Positions 47,905 through 58,804 of a stretch of DNA of 64,000 nt are shown here, in pieces. The notes under the pieces are model-generated. The model ran no database searches, was not told the DNA's origin, and saw only the letters and a list, made by a program, of their open reading frames with translations. Both the position numbers and the translations under genes were made by a program. Each line of letters starts with the position of its first letter. Position 1 is the stretch's first letter. The stretch lies in the NCBI GenBank assembly GCA_013215295.1, contig JABSOZ010000005.1, positions 338,592 to 402,591 of the forward strand, given 5' to 3'. This DNA comes from Colwellia sp. Lineage in GTDB: Bacteria; Pseudomonadota; Gammaproteobacteria; Enterobacterales; Alteromonadaceae.

Positions 47905-50900
47905 TGTCAGACAATGCTTTACTCGAGACAGAGGGTTCAGAAGAAGAAATAGCTTTACCCGTACCTCAACCCAAGTTTATTCATTTACGTGTACACAGTG
48001 ATTATTCAATGTGTGACGGTTTAAATAAAGTAAAACCTCTTATCGCTAAAGCATCTGATTTAGGGATGCCAGCACTTGCCCTAACGGATCAAACGAACCT
48101 TTGTGGTTTGGTTAAATATTATCATGCTGCTCACGGAGCAGGGATCAAACCTATTATCGGTTGTGATTTTTGGGTTAAAAGTGACGAATTAGAAGATGAC
48201 CTTTTTAGAATTGTTGTACTAACAACAGATAATGTCGGTTACAAAAACCTGACAGAACTTATTTCTAAAGCGTATCTGCGTGGTCATGTTCAAGGTAAAG
48301 CCGTTATCGACAAAAACTGGTTGATTGAATATGCGCCGGGGCTAATTCTCTTATCAGCTGGTCGCGAAGGTGACATAGGTAAAGCGCTCATTAAAGGAAA
48401 TTTAGAACTTGTTAATGAGATGGTTAAGTTTTACCAAGAGTATTTTCCCAATTGCTTTTATCTTGAACTGATTAGAACAAATCGAGAAAACGAAGAAAAT
48501 TATATCCATTTAGCCGTCGAACTTGCGCAAAAAGAATCTCTTCCAGTTGTCGCAACTAATGAAGTGATGTTTATCTCTTCTGAACGATTCGATGCTCATG
48601 AGATACGCGTTGCGATTCATGACGGTTTTACGTTAGGTGATAAACGTCGCCCCAAAAAATACTCTAAAGAACAGTATTTACGTAGTGAAGAAGAAATGTG
48701 TGAGTTATTTTCAGACATACCAGAAGCGCTTGAAAATACCGTAGAAATAGCAAAGCGATGCAATGTCACGGTTCGACTAGGCGAATACGTTTTACCAGAC
48801 TTTCCAACCGAAGGTTTATCAATAGAAGATTACCTTGTCAAAGTTTCTGAAGAAGGCTTACAAGACCGTTTAGAGACATTATTTGATAAAGATGCGCCAG
48901 ACTTTGCCGAAAAACGTAAACCTTATGATGAACGCTTAGCCATAGAGCTTAAAGTTGTTAATGACATGGGCTTCCCCGGTTATTTCTTGATCGTAATGGA
49001 GTTTATTCAGTGGAGTAAAGATAATAATATTCCAGTAGGTCCTGGCCGTGGTTCTGGTGCCGGTTCGTTAGTGGCTTATGCACAAAAAATTACTGACTTA
49101 GATCCCCTTGAATACGATTTACTTTTCGAGCGATTCTTGAACCCAGAACGTGTATCTATGCCCGATTTCGATATCGATTTCTGTATGGACAGGCGTGATG
49201 AAGTAATTGACCACGTTGCCGAGCTTTATGGTCGTGATGCGGTATCTCAAATTATTACTTTTGGTACCATGGCGGCAAAAGCGGTTATTCGCGATGTTGG
49301 TCGTGTATTGGGACACCCCTATGGTTTTGTTGACCGGATCTCAAAACTGATCCCGCCAACACCGGGTATGACCTTAGCTAAAGCATTTGAAGAAGAGCCT
49401 AAATTACCAGAGCTTTATGCGCAAGACTCTGAAGTAAAAGACTTAATAGATATGTGTCGTATCCTAGAAGGTACTACACGTAATGCGGGTAAACATGCGG
49501 GTGGTGTGGTTATTTCGCCAACTACCATTACTGACTTTGCACCCCTTTATTGTGATGAGGAAGGCAAAAATCCGGTAACACAGTTTGATAAAAATGATGT
49601 TGAAGATGCAGGTTTAGTTAAATTTGATTTCTTAGGGCTTCGAACGTTAACAATTTTACAATGGGCTATTGAAATGGCTGATGTAAAGTTGTTGAAGGAA
49701 GGCAAAGAACCGATCGATATTACTACTATCCCTTTAGAGGACACCGCTAGCTTTAAAATGTTATTAAAGTCTGAGACAACGGCGGTTTTTCAGCTTGAGT
49801 CTAGTGGTATGAAATCGCTTATTGCAAAGTTAAAGCCTGATTGCTTTGAAGATATTATTGCACTCGTTGCACTCTTTAGGCCTGGGCCACTACAATCAGG
49901 CATGGTTGATAACTTCATCGAGCGTAAACATGGACGTGAAGAAGTAAGCTACCCTGATGCTACATGGCAACATCTTGACTTAAAACCAATTCTTGAACCT
50001 ACTTACGGTATTATTTTATACCAAGAGCAGGTCATGCAAATAGCACAGGTATTAGCAGGTTACTCGCTCGGTGGTGCAGATATGCTTCGTCGTGCTATGG
50101 GTAAGAAAAAGCCAGAAGAAATGGCCAAACAGCGTGATGGGTTTGAGCAAGGCGCTATAAATCGTGGTGTTGATGGCGAGCTCGCCATGAAGATTTTCGA
50201 TCTTGTTGAAAAATTTGCCGGTTATGGTTTTAACAAATCACACTCTGCGGCTTACGCACTCGTTTCTTATCAAACTTTGTGGATGAAAACTCATTACCCT
50301 GCACCATTTATGGCAGCGGTAATGTCGGCTGATATAGATAACACCGAAAAAATTGTCATCCTTGTCGATGAGTGTGGGAATATGGGCATAGACTTACTTC
50401 CTCCCGATGTTAATGTAGGCCAATATAAATTTACCGTCAATGAACAAGATCAAATTGTCTATGGTATTGGCGCGGTAAAAGGTGTCGGTGAAGGGCCTAT
50501 TGAAGCGATTATTACTGCTCGAGAAGAAGGTGGTGAGTTTCTTGATCTTTTTGATTTTTGTGCGCGTCTAGATCTGAAAAAAATCAATAAACGTGTGTTA
50601 GAGAAACTCGTCAAAGCGGGGGCAATGGATAGCCTTGGGCCAAAAAAAATTATTAATGGCAAAGAAGAACCACATCGAGCTCTTTTATTTGCAACCTTAC
50701 CCGAAGCAATTAAGGCAGCAGATCAACATGCCAAGGCACAAGCTGTTGGCCAAAATGATTTGTTTGGTTTAATTAACGAAGAACCAGAAGATAACCGACA
50801 AGCATTTAAAGATGTGCCAATGTGGGCTGAAGAAGTTTGGCTTAATGGTGAAAAAGAAACACTCGGTTTATATCTAACGGGTCATCCCATTAATCGATTT

Positions 50901-51473
50901 TTATCTGAAATCAAACATTATGCTACAGGTCGTTTAGTTAGCTTACAACCGACGAGTAAAGACAAAACTACTGTTGCCGTTGGCCTTGTATTAGGTGTCA
51001 GAGTCATGGTAAATAAACGTGGCAGAAAATGGGCGCTTGTTACGCTTGACGATAAAAGTGCTCGCATGGATATTAGATTGTTTCCAGATGACTATGACAG
51101 GTTCGTTGAATTGCTTGTTAGTGACGCTATTTTAGTGTGTAGCGGACAGGTCAGCTTTGATGAATACTCCGGAGGTATTACAATGTCCGCCCGAGACATT
51201 ATGACTGTTAGCGATGCTCGGGAAAATTATGTTACTTCAGTTGACGTAAATGTCAATAAAACCAAGGTGGGTGAAGGTTTTATTGCTAAGTTTACTGAGG
51301 TATTAACACCTTATAAAGATGGTACTTGTCCAATTCGGTTGTTTTATCAAAGAGATGAAGCAAAAGCTATGCTAGAATTGGGCGTACAATGGCGTGTAAC
51401 GCCTGCAGACCCATTATTACATGAATTGAAAACCTTGTTAGGTGACGGAGATGTTACTCTAAGGTTTAAATGA
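47904..51473 (+). CDS. dnaE: DNA polymerase III alpha subunit
   Basis: A 1189-residue replicative polymerase. The PHP domain (about 25-300: [19 protein letters not shown]) precedes the palm with catalytic Asps in [17 protein letters not shown] and the finger/thumb motifs [15 protein letters not shown] and [27 protein letters not shown]-terminal helix-hairpin-helix, OB fold and tau-binding region follow. The ATG at 47904 forms TAATG with the rnhB stop; the GTG two codons upstream is less likely. A 25-residue acidic N-terminal leader precedes the PHP domain. Confidence 0.98.
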   Translation: MSDNALLETEGSEEEIALPVPQPKFIHLRVHSDYSMCDGLNKVKPLIAKASDLGMPALALTDQTNLCGLVKYYHAAHGAGIKPIIGCDFWVKSDELEDDLFRIVVLTTDNVGYKNLTELISKAYLRGHVQGKAVIDKNWLIEYAPGLILLSAGREGDIGKALIKGNLELVNEMVKFYQEYFPNCFYLELIRTNRENEENYIHLAVELAQKESLPVVATNEVMFISSERFDAHEIRVAIHDGFTLGDKRRPKKYSKEQYLRSEEEMCELFSDIPEALENTVEIAKRCNVTVRLGEYVLPDFPTEGLSIEDYLVKVSEEGLQDRLETLFDKDAPDFAEKRKPYDERLAIELKVVNDMGFPGYFLIVMEFIQWSKDNNIPVGPGRGSGAGSLVAYAQKITDLDPLEYDLLFERFLNPERVSMPDFDIDFCMDRRDEVIDHVAELYGRDAVSQIITFGTMAAKAVIRDVGRVLGHPYGFVDRISKLIPPTPGMTLAKAFEEEPKLPELYAQDSEVKDLIDMCRILEGTTRNAGKHAGGVVISPTTITDFAPLYCDEEGKNPVTQFDKNDVEDAGLVKFDFLGLRTLTILQWAIEMADVKLLKEGKEPIDITTIPLEDTASFKMLLKSETTAVFQLESSGMKSLIAKLKPDCFEDIIALVALFRPGPLQSGMVDNFIERKHGREEVSYPDATWQHLDLKPILEPTYGIILYQEQVMQIAQVLAGYSLGGADMLRRAMGKKKPEEMAKQRDGFEQGAINRGVDGELAMKIFDLVEKFAGYGFNKSHSAAYALVSYQTLWMKTHYPAPFMAAVMSADIDNTEKIVILVDECGNMGIDLLPPDVNVGQYKFTVNEQDQIVYGIGAVKGVGEGPIEAIITAREEGGEFLDLFDFCARLDLKKINKRVLEKLVKAGAMDSLGPKKIINGKEEPHRALLFATLPEAIKAADQHAKAQAVGQNDLFGLINEEPEDNRQAFKDVPMWAEEVWLNGEKETLGLYLTGHPINRFLSEIKHYATGRLVSLQPTSKDKTTVAVGLVLGVRVMVNKRGRKWALVTLDDKSARMDIRLFPDDYDRFVELLVSDAILVCSGQVSFDEYSGGITMSARDIMTVSDARENYVTSVDVNVNKTKVGEGFIAKFTEVLTPYKDGTCPIRLFYQRDEAKAMLELGVQWRVTPADPLLHELKTLLGDGDVTLRFK

Positions 51474-51647
51474 TATAGGTCGTATAAAGCAGTAACTTAC
51501 TGTTAATACTAATAAATAATTTATAATGATGTCGATTATGACATTATTAACAACTTAATAGTCGTATAAAAATTATTAAGTAACTCTAATTTGAACAATC
51601 ATGCTGTTAACGATATAACGGCATAGAACAAAGGTAAGAATAATCAT

Positions 51648-52604
51648 ATGTCATTAAATTTTTTAGATTTCGAGCAACCGATTGCTGAGCTGAAAGCAAA
51701 AATTGAAGAGTTAGAGTTGGTAAATAATGGCCAAGATTTAGATCTTGACCTTGAAGAACAAATTTCACAATTACGTGAAAAAAATAATCAATTGACAAAA
51801 AAAATCTATGCCGGCCTAGACCCTTGGCAAACAGTTCAAGTTGCACGTCACCCTGAACGACCTTATACGCTCGATTATATAGAACGAATTTTTACTGAGT
51901 TTGATGAACTTGCTGGTGATAGACATTATGCGGATGATAAGGCTATCGTTGGTGGAACCGCACGGTTAGATGGTAAACCTGTGATGATCATAGGTCATCA
52001 AAAAGGACGTACAACCGCTGAGAAAGTTAAACGTAACTTTTCTATGCCACGCCCAGAAGGTTATCGTAAAGCTTTACGATTAATGCAAATGGCAGAGCGT
52101 TTTAACATGCCAATCATTACTTTTATTGACACCTTGGGTGCATATCCAGGTATTGGCGCTGAAGAACGAGGTCAAAGTGAAGCGATTGCAATGAACTTAA
52201 AAGTAATGGCTCGATTAACGGTTCCAATCGTTTGTACCGTTATTGGTGAAGGTGGTTCTGGTGGCGCTTTAGCGATTGGTGTTGGCGACCGTGTTAACAT
52301 GTTGGAATACTCTACTTATTCAGTAATTTCACCAGAAGGCTGTGCTTCAATCTTATGGAAAACTGCAGAGAAAGCGTCTACAGCGGCTGAAGCTATGGGT
52401 ATAACAGCAAAACGTATCAAAGAGTTAGAGCTTATTGATAATATCATCGAAGAACCGTTAGGCGGTGCTCATCGTGATATGGATATTATGGCAGCTAACT
52501 TAAAGCAAGAATTAAAATCAAACCTTGCTGAGTTAGAAGGTTTATCAAAAGATGAATTAATAGAAAAACGTTATGACAGATTAATGTCTTTCGGTTACTG
52601 TTAA
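51648..52604 (+). CDS. accA: acetyl-CoA carboxylase carboxyltransferase subunit alpha
   Basis: A 318-residue subunit that, with AccD, carboxylates acetyl-CoA to malonyl-CoA. The coiled N-terminus [20 protein letters not shown] is typical. The crotonase-like core shows [53 protein letters not shown] and [39 protein letters not shown]. It ends RLMSFGYC. A 174-base AT-rich gap follows dnaE, so it may have its own promoter. Confidence 0.98.
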   Translation: MSLNFLDFEQPIAELKAKIEELELVNNGQDLDLDLEEQISQLREKNNQLTKKIYAGLDPWQTVQVARHPERPYTLDYIERIFTEFDELAGDRHYADDKAIVGGTARLDGKPVMIIGHQKGRTTAEKVKRNFSMPRPEGYRKALRLMQMAERFNMPIITFIDTLGAYPGIGAEERGQSEAIAMNLKVMARLTVPIVCTVIGEGGSGGALAIGVGDRVNMLEYSTYSVISPEGCASILWKTAEKASTAAEAMGITAKRIKELELIDNIIEEPLGGAHRDMDIMAANLKQELKSNLAELEGLSKDELIEKRYDRLMSFGYC

Positions 52605-52728
52605 GTCGACATCGGTTAAGTGATATTCAACACTTTGCTGATAAAGTTGTAGCTTTATCTTATGGATTTTTTATTTAAGTTAAGGCTACAGTTTTCGTTG
52701 ATGCCAGTATGAATTTACAAAGTAAGCT

Positions 52729-54117
52729 ATGATTGAAAATACCTTAAGACATTTTTTTTCAAATTATCCTACACAACAACTGCTTATTGCCTACAGTGGC
52801 GGTATTGACTCACAAGTGCTTTTACATAGCCTTGCTGCTTTAAAAAAACAAAATATTATTAATGCTAATGTTCGAGTATGCCATGTTGATCATGGCTTAA
52901 GTGTTAATGCTGAAAAATGGCAAGCATTTGCTAAAGAGCAATGCCAAAAATTTGATCTTCCGTTAGAGGTTATATCTGTATCTGTTCAAGCGACTGCACA
53001 ACAAAGTTTAGAGGCACAAGCTAGGGATGCGCGTTATAGTGCTTTAAAATCAGCCGCGAATGCAGGCGATTTAATTGTTACTGGGCATCATAGTGATGAC
53101 CAAGCTGAAACTTTCCTGTTAGCATTAAAAAGAGGCTCTGGTTTAAAAGGCTTATCGGCAATGCAAAGTGAAATGGTATTAGGTGAACAGTTATTAGTTC
53201 GACCCTTGTTGAACATTTCACGAGCAGAAATTGAAGCCTATGCGGATCTGCATAAGTTAGAATGGATTGAAGATGAGTCTAATAACGATGAAAGTTTTGA
53301 TCGAAATTTTCTGCGTCATACCATTTCACCTAAGCTTGTAGACCGTTGGCCAAGTATCAATAAGACCATAGCGCGAAGCGCAGCACATTGTTTTGAAGCA
53401 CAACAACTACTTGATGAATTAGGTGGTCAAGACTTAGCAGATTGCCAGCAATCCCCTTATAAACTTTCTGTTTCTCATTTGAATAAACTGAGTGAACCGC
53501 GACTTAAAAACCTTTTGCGCTACTTTTTGTCTACGCATCATCTTCTCATGCCTAGCCGTGAACAATTAAAGCAAATATGTCTGCAACTTAATGCCGACAG
53601 CGATAAGTCTCCGGTTGTTCAATTAGCTAAATGTTGTATCCGACGATATAAAGGTGAACTGTATTTAACGAAAATTTTTCAAGATGTTTCACTATGGCAG
53701 CAAATCATAAATTGTGACGTTATAACTGATGACACGCCCATCAGAATTAATCTCCCTGATGATGTAGGTATATTGTCCTTATCGACACTATCTAAAGAAG
53801 ATCAGAACAAAGCTGACTGGCAAGGATTATTCAAAAAACCTGCTATTAATCAAGTGGTCACAATTCGTTTTTTACATGATAATCCTAAATGTTTGCCACA
53901 ATATCGACAGCACTCGCGTTCTTTGAAAAAAGTATTACAAGAACTCTTGATACCGCCATGGCAAAGAAGGAGATTACCTTTTATATTTTATGATAATGAA
54001 TTGGTCGCAGTAGCAGGGCAGTTTATCTGCAAGGGCTATTCATTAGATAAAGACAATGTAGCTGACAATGTAAAGGCAGGTTTTACTATATCATTGGAGG
54101 GTGAACCGCCTTTATAA
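52729..54117 (+). CDS. tilS: tRNA(Ile)-lysidine synthase
   Basis: A 462-residue ATP-dependent enzyme that makes lysidine at C34 of tRNA-Ile2. The PP-loop is LLIAYSGGIDSQVLLHSL. Further motifs are VCHVDHGLS, ARYSAL and VTGHHSDDQAETFLLALKRGSGLKGLSAM. The C-terminal domain includes the family tail PPWQRRRLPFIFYDNELVAVAGQFICKGY. It follows accA by 124 bases; accA-tilS adjacency is common in gammaproteobacteria. Confidence 0.96.
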   Translation: MIENTLRHFFSNYPTQQLLIAYSGGIDSQVLLHSLAALKKQNIINANVRVCHVDHGLSVNAEKWQAFAKEQCQKFDLPLEVISVSVQATAQQSLEAQARDARYSALKSAANAGDLIVTGHHSDDQAETFLLALKRGSGLKGLSAMQSEMVLGEQLLVRPLLNISRAEIEAYADLHKLEWIEDESNNDESFDRNFLRHTISPKLVDRWPSINKTIARSAAHCFEAQQLLDELGGQDLADCQQSPYKLSVSHLNKLSEPRLKNLLRYFLSTHHLLMPSREQLKQICLQLNADSDKSPVVQLAKCCIRRYKGELYLTKIFQDVSLWQQIINCDVITDDTPIRINLPDDVGILSLSTLSKEDQNKADWQGLFKKPAINQVVTIRFLHDNPKCLPQYRQHSRSLKKVLQELLIPPWQRRRLPFIFYDNELVAVAGQFICKGYSLDKDNVADNVKAGFTISLEGEPPL

Positions 54118-54224
54118 AACAACCATGTAACGAATAAACTAGACAGTACCCGTGAATAAGTGGTAAAAATCTTCATCGACACGTGATCGTGAAAACAATA
54201 AAAATAACTAAAATAAGAAACATT

Positions 54225-55463
54225 ATGACAACAGAAAATACTTCTTTAGAAAACCAGTCACTTTTTGGCAAGCTCCAATCTATTAATATTGTAAATCAAA
54301 TTATTATTGCTATTGTTTTTGGCATCGCATTAGCACTTGTTTTACCTGAAATTGCTAAGTCATTCTCCATACTAGGAAGTTTATTTGTCAGCGCATTAAA
54401 AGCCGTTGCACCTATTTTAGTTTTAGTTTTAGTTGCCTCTTCCATAGCGAACCAAAAACCTAATAGTGACGCTAACTTAAAACCTATCGTCGGGCTTTAT
54501 TTAATAGGCACCATAAGTGCTGCGTTAGTGGCGGTAGCATTAAGTTTTGCGTTCCCAGTTCAGTTGACTTTAGACTTAGCTGGCGCCAATGCTAATCCAC
54601 CACAAGGTCTAGGTGAAGTATTAACAACCCTAGCATTTAAAATTGTAGATAACCCTTTTAATGCTGTGGCAACGGGTAACTTTATTGGTATTTTAGCTTG
54701 GGGTTTAGGTTTAGGTTTCGCATTGAAAAAAGGCAGTGAGTCTACAAAAGTAATGGTGCATGATTTCGCTGAAGCAATTTCAAGTGTTGTGAAGTTAGTT
54801 ATTCGTTTTGCACCTTTAGGTATTATGGGCTTAGTTGCTAATACGGTTGCGACAACAGGCTTTGATACATTAGGTGAGTTTAGCCATTTGGTGTTAGTAC
54901 TTTTAGGCTCTATGCTTGTTATTGCATTGGTGGTTAATCCGCTGATTGTTTATTTGATTATGCGTAAAAACCCTTACCCTTTAGTTTTAAGATGTTTAAA
55001 GGAGTCCGGTATTACGGCATTCTTTACGCGTAGTTCAGCTGCTAACATTCCTGTTAATATGGAGTTATGTAAAAGTTTAGATTTGCATGAAGACACTTAT
55101 TCGGTTTCCATTCCTTTAGGCGCCACTATCAATATGGCTGGAGCAGCGATTACCATTACCGTTTTAACACTTGCTGCAGCTAACACGTTAAATATTGAAG
55201 TTGACTTTGCTACGGCTATTTTATTGAGCGTTATTGCCTCAGTATCAGCATGCGGTGCCTCAGGTGTTGCGGGTGGTTCATTGCTTCTTATTCCACTTGC
55301 TTGTGGTTTGTTTGGTATTGATAGCGATATTGCCATGCAAGTTGTTGCGATAGGTTTTATTATTGGTGTTATTCAAGATTCAGCAGAAACTGCATTAAAT
55401 AGCTCTACGGATGTTATTTTTACTGCAGCTGCTTCGCACCATATCACTAAAAATTTAGCGTAA
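54225..55463 (+). CDS. sstT: serine/threonine:sodium symporter
   Basis: A 412-residue member of the dicarboxylate/amino acid:cation symporter family. About eight transmembrane helices and two re-entrant loops are visible. The substrate and sodium motifs are [46 protein letters not shown] and [22 protein letters not shown]. The length and the [11 protein letters not shown] segment match SstT (E. coli 414). The ATG at 54225 removes a 14-residue basic leader from the longest frame. Confidence 0.93.
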   Translation: MTTENTSLENQSLFGKLQSINIVNQIIIAIVFGIALALVLPEIAKSFSILGSLFVSALKAVAPILVLVLVASSIANQKPNSDANLKPIVGLYLIGTISAALVAVALSFAFPVQLTLDLAGANANPPQGLGEVLTTLAFKIVDNPFNAVATGNFIGILAWGLGLGFALKKGSESTKVMVHDFAEAISSVVKLVIRFAPLGIMGLVANTVATTGFDTLGEFSHLVLVLLGSMLVIALVVNPLIVYLIMRKNPYPLVLRCLKESGITAFFTRSSAANIPVNMELCKSLDLHEDTYSVSIPLGATINMAGAAITITVLTLAAANTLNIEVDFATAILLSVIASVSACGASGVAGGSLLLIPLACGLFGIDSDIAMQVVAIGFIIGVIQDSAETALNSSTDVIFTAAASHHITKNLA

Positions 55464-55477
55464 ATAATATAAAAATC

Positions 55478-55518
55478 GCTTTGTTGCAATTTCACTGTTG
55501 AAAGTAACAAAGCTTTAC
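55478..55518 (+). terminator. probable terminator hairpin after sstT
   Basis: GCTTTGTT (55478-55485) pairs with AACAAAGC (55506-55513), with an inner TTCA/TGAA pairing. The following sequence is only mildly T-rich. Confidence 0.4.
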
Positions 55519-55737
55519 AAACTCTTTTGTTGAATTGATTAAAATACCGTCATTAAATAAATACTTGATGACGGTTATTATGATTTGTTTACTTGCCCAA
55601 ACTTTAGTTAACAATCCTTACAATCTTTCAGCTACACTTATTCAACACATCAGCAATCCCCACAAGCTTCTACTTTAGGTCATTCAGCAAACGTAACTGA
55701 GTTCCCCCCTTACATATCAATTCTAGAGCATAAAGTG

Positions 55738-56136
55738 ATGACAGCTGCTCAAGATAACATTAACGAAACAACTACTGAAATCCAAAGCAAGCAGCAAAAT
55801 GTCTGGCAATTAGCTGTCCAGCAGCATTATTTGGATTTACAAAAATCAGCAGTAAATGCTTATGTAGTTTCTGCAACGGGCGAAAGTGTGAATGAAACGA
55901 GTGACCGTTTAGCGAACAATTTTATTAATGAAGGGTTAACGGATAGATATATGTCACTAATCGAACGAAAACTTGATTGGAAGTCTAGTGAAATACCAAA
56001 GCCTGAAAGTCCGGTTTATGCGTCCATACCCGCTAACGTATGTAGTAGACGCGCACCAGATACTATGAGTGAAATGGTTAACCAACAAAGGATTAATCAA
56101 TATAACCATGTTCAACAACAAGGGCGTTCTACTTAA
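55738..56136 (+). CDS. hypothetical protein, 132 residues
   Basis: Not recognised. It is a polar, Gln/Asn/Ser-rich, probably cytoplasmic protein (QSKQQNVWQLAVQQHYLDLQKSAVNAYVVSATGE ... CSRRAPDTMSEMV), with predicted helical stretches. The ATG at 55738 is preferred over the GTG just before. The same frame stays open for 45 codons upstream (to a TAA near 55606), with coding-like text (YSTHQQSPQASTLGHSANVTEFPPY) but no start codon. The true N-terminus may therefore be longer through a non-standard start or a frameshift. Confidence 0.55.
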   Translation: MTAAQDNINETTTEIQSKQQNVWQLAVQQHYLDLQKSAVNAYVVSATGESVNETSDRLANNFINEGLTDRYMSLIERKLDWKSSEIPKPESPVYASIPANVCSRRAPDTMSEMVNQQRINQYNHVQQQGRST

Positions 56137-56220
56137 TTGCATTTAAGTGTCTAGCGAACCATTATGTTTACAGGCATAATAGCCAAAAATTATAGTCATC
56201 AAAATTAGCGGAATGATATT

Positions 56221-56790
56221 ATGCCTACCGAAAATGCTTTAAAAGCACGCAGCAATACAAGTTGTGAATTGTGTACATCAACAGATAACTTAGTTGTATT
56301 TCCAGTACCACCTACCAGTGACTTAAGTGCTCAGCAGTGTGTATACCTTTGTTCTGTATGTACTTCGCAAATTAATGGTGACACAGAAATAGATGTTAAT
56401 CATTGGCGATGCTTGAATGATAGCATGTGGAATCAAGAGCCTGCTGTTCAAGTTATGTCTTATCGTATGCTCCATAAACTTTCAGCTGAAAGTTGGGCGC
56501 AGGATGCATTAGAAATGATTTACATGGAAGATAATGTTAAAACGTGGGCAGAACAAGGTATAGCAGCGGCTGAACGTGAAGGGCCTACAAGAGATAGTAA
56601 CGGTACTGAATTACAAGATGGTGATGATGTTACTCTTATTAAAGATTTAAAGGTGAAAGGTGCTAATTTTACCGCTAAGCAAGGCACTTTGGTACGCGGG
56701 ATTACACTTACTGATAATCCTGAACATATCGAAGGAAAAGTTAACGGTACACGTATTGTTTTAGTTTCAGCGTATTTGAAAAAAGCTTAA
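56221..56790 (+). CDS. PhnA/YjdM-family zinc-ribbon protein
   Basis: A 189-residue protein. The N-terminal zinc ribbon has two Cys pairs (SCELC and LCSVC, about residues 15-48). The C-terminal PhnA domain reads DSNGTELQDGDDVTLIKDLKVKGANFTAKQGTLVRGI then ... RIVLVSAYLKK, diagnostic of PhnA/YjdM. A helical middle section (VNHWRCLNDSMWNQEPAVQVMSYRMLHKL) separates them. Despite the PhnA name, the E. coli homologue is not part of the phosphonate operon, and its role is unclear. A terminator follows. Confidence 0.87.
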   Translation: MPTENALKARSNTSCELCTSTDNLVVFPVPPTSDLSAQQCVYLCSVCTSQINGDTEIDVNHWRCLNDSMWNQEPAVQVMSYRMLHKLSAESWAQDALEMIYMEDNVKTWAEQGIAAAEREGPTRDSNGTELQDGDDVTLIKDLKVKGANFTAKQGTLVRGITLTDNPEHIEGKVNGTRIVLVSAYLKKA

Positions 56791-56806
56791 AATATTTCCG
56801 TTCAAT

Positions 56807-56837
56807 AAAAAGCCCTTCAATCAAGGGCTTTTTCTTT
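56807..56837 (+). terminator. intrinsic terminator after the PhnA-like gene
   Basis: A perfect 11-bp stem AAAAAGCCCTT / AAGGGCTTTTT with a CAATC loop, ending in a T-tract. It lies 17 bases after the stop. Confidence 0.92.
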
Positions 56838-57278
56838 TCTGTAATGTGACCCGTCCTAAATCAGGTTGACACTTTTCCATCGTGAAATAGGAGAGTGTTA
56901 TGAAATCAACCACAAAATGTACTCAAAAAGATAAAAATATTTCATAAGTGTTATTGACTTAATTAAATAATATCGCCATTATTTATTTTGCATTTAAGTG
57001 ATGCAAATTTTATTTAACTATTTTATTTCAATTAAAGCGACGTAATTTCATGTTAGCCATAATTTATAAACAGATAGAAAAGTGTCTCTGCCAAAACCGA
57101 ATGACTCTCTCAGTCAATCGTTGGTATGCCTTTCCTATGGCAAATATAAATGTGGTGTTATTAAGTAAATAATTAATAATTTTTTAGCCACAGTTCAGCA
57201 CTGTGGTTACGATTTTCTCTCCTCAGTGTTTTTCTCTAGCGTACTTTTCAATATAAAACACTATAAAGGAGTTCTAAA
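56838..57278. other. gap between PhnA-like and EamA genes: IS remnant then AT-rich DNA
   Basis: After the terminator comes an IS-end-like sequence with a 15-codon transposase start (listed separately). About 330 AT-rich bases without an open frame follow. The last part (AACACTATAAAGGAGTTC) contains the EamA ribosome site AAAGGAG. I see no RNA gene. Confidence 0.4.
56847..56947 (+). mobile_element. probable insertion-sequence 5' end remnant
   Basis: TGACCCGTCCTAAATCAGG followed by TTGACAC looks like an IS terminal inverted repeat. GGAGAGTGTT then leads into an ATG (56900) with 15 codons reading MKSTTKCTQKDKNIS and a TAA. Several IS3-group OrfA proteins of marine gammaproteobacteria start MKSTTKRTQRD-like. 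The rest of the element is gone. Assignment is by memory of the pattern, not by search. Confidence 0.4.
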
Positions 57279-58175
57279 ATGTCAGTTCCCATAGCCTATC
57301 TTGCCGTTATTCTTATTTGGTCAACTACACCATTAGGTATCGTTTGGAGCAGTGAAACCATTCACCCAACATTTGCAGTATTGCTTCGAATGCTTATTGC
57401 GGTTGTCCCTGGTTGGCTGATATTGAAAGCTTTTCGCATTGAACTCCCATGGCATAAAAAAGCACTTAAACTTTATAGTTTCTCTGCGATAGGTATATTT
57501 GGCGGAATGTTATTTGCGTATTTAGCCGCAGGTTATATTTCTTCAGGCCTGATGTCATTGATCTTTGGTTTATCGCCGATTTTATCGGGTGTGCTAAGTA
57601 AGCGAATTCTGGCTGAGTCAGCATTGTCTCCTGCTAAGAAAGTAGCATTATCAGTCGCTATTTGTGGTTTAGCTATCGTGTGCTTTGATAAAATATCACT
57701 CGCAGATGATGCTTACATCGGTATTATCGCGGTATTAATTGCAGTTTCATTTTTTAGTATTAGTGGTGTGCTGGTAAAAAGTGTTGAAGTTGCAATAAAC
57801 CCGATGGCAACAACCGTTGGGTCTTTGTTGTTTAGCCTTCCTTTATTTACGGTTGTATGGCTGATATTTGATGGTAACATTCCTTATGAATCATGGAGTA
57901 ATAAGTCAATATTGAGTATTGTTTATTTAGGTGTTATTGGTTCATTAGTTGGATTTATTGCTTATTTTTATGTACTACAACGATTAAAAGCCAGTACGGT
58001 TGCTTTAATCACTATGATCACACCTGTAATTGCTATTTCATTGGGTTTGATATTAAACAATGAAACAATTAATGCTAATTTAATCATAGGTGCATTAGCG
58101 ATTATCGCTGGTTTAGCTATTTATCAGTGGGGTGATCTAGTGATTAAGCACAATCGTAAACAATATGCTCAATAA
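57279..58175 (+). CDS. EamA (drug/metabolite transporter) family permease
   Basis: A 298-residue inner-membrane protein with ten hydrophobic helices arranged as two EamA repeats. The first contains the typical IWSTTPLGIVWSSETIHPTFAVLLRML and the second VYLGVIGSLVGFIAYFYVLQRLKASTVALITMITPVIAISLG. DMT exporters move small metabolites, often amino acids or related compounds; the substrate is unknown. A good ribosome site (AAAGGAG) precedes it. It overlaps the GNAT gene by 11 bases, so the two are co-translated. Confidence 0.9.
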   Translation: MSVPIAYLAVILIWSTTPLGIVWSSETIHPTFAVLLRMLIAVVPGWLILKAFRIELPWHKKALKLYSFSAIGIFGGMLFAYLAAGYISSGLMSLIFGLSPILSGVLSKRILAESALSPAKKVALSVAICGLAIVCFDKISLADDAYIGIIAVLIAVSFFSISGVLVKSVEVAINPMATTVGSLLFSLPLFTVVWLIFDGNIPYESWSNKSILSIVYLGVIGSLVGFIAYFYVLQRLKASTVALITMITPVIAISLGLILNNETINANLIIGALAIIAGLAIYQWGDLVIKHNRKQYAQ

Positions 58176-58614
58176 TGAAAAAGTAACTATTGGCTTTCGG
58201 CAAGCGCAACAAAGTGATATTGGATATTTACTGCAATTAAGAAAAGCCACAATGGGAGAACATCTTATTGCGGCAGGATTAAATTTATCTGATCAACAAC
58301 ACTTAGAACGAGTCAGTGAGTGTTTTGCGGACTCGTCTATTATATTGATGAATAAACAACCGATAGGTCTAATTAAACTGGGTGTTTCACAGGATAAATT
58401 GCACATTCGACAGTTACAAATATCGCCACAATTTCAGGGGAAGGGTGTTGGAGGTAGGGTGTTAGTCTTGGTTAAAGAAAAGGCAAAAGAATTACGGCTA
58501 CCGTTAACATTGAACGTACTGCTAGCTAACCCTGTAATATCCTTATATTTACGGAATGGCTTCACTGTTACTGGACAGAATAAATTAGAGTATCAAATGC
58601 GTTGTGAACCCTAG
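58165..58614 (+). CDS. GNAT-family N-acetyltransferase
   Basis: A 149-residue acetyltransferase. The acetyl-CoA-binding motif A reads LQISPQFQGKGVGGRVLVLV and motif B ANPVISLYLRNGFTVTGQNKLEYQM. The N-terminus (VTIGFRQAQQSDIGYLLQLRKATMGEHL) fits the family. Its start lies inside the end of the EamA gene, which suggests that it acts on the compound exported by that permease; this is inference. A 177-bp repeat cassette begins just after its stop. Confidence 0.85.
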   Translation: MLNNEKVTIGFRQAQQSDIGYLLQLRKATMGEHLIAAGLNLSDQQHLERVSECFADSSIILMNKQPIGLIKLGVSQDKLHIRQLQISPQFQGKGVGGRVLVLVKEKAKELRLPLTLNVLLANPVISLYLRNGFTVTGQNKLEYQMRCEP

Positions 58615-58618
58615 AAAA

Positions 58619-58795
58619 CAAAGAGTGATGATGTTCAGGATGAACGGTCATGATTTTAGTTCCAGACAAATCATAAGTACCTGCATCCCTGCAGGCAATG
58701 TCACTGTGCCATGGTCGCTCATAGGCATCCATGCCTTTGCGACATTAGCACTTCCATGTGCGTCGATGGCAAAGAGTGACGATGTTCAGGATGAA
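58619..58795. repeat. repeat cassette bounded by 26-bp direct repeats
   Basis: CAAAGAGTGATGATGTTCAG (then GATGAA) at 58619-58644 recurs at 58770-58795 with one change (25 of 26). Between the copies are hairpins CCTGCA-TCCC-TGCAGG (58680-58695) and GGCAT-CC-ATGCC (58724-58735). The cassette fills almost the whole gap between the convergent GNAT and M28 genes. Positions 58640-58691 match a second copy at 63399-63450. Confidence 0.75.
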
Positions 58796-58804
58796 GCAGA
58801 GTAC

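Noticed and set aside
52640..52705. TGTAGCTTTA...TAAGGCTACA inverted repeat between accA and tilS
   Set aside because: The 23-base loop and missing T-tract make a terminator doubtful.
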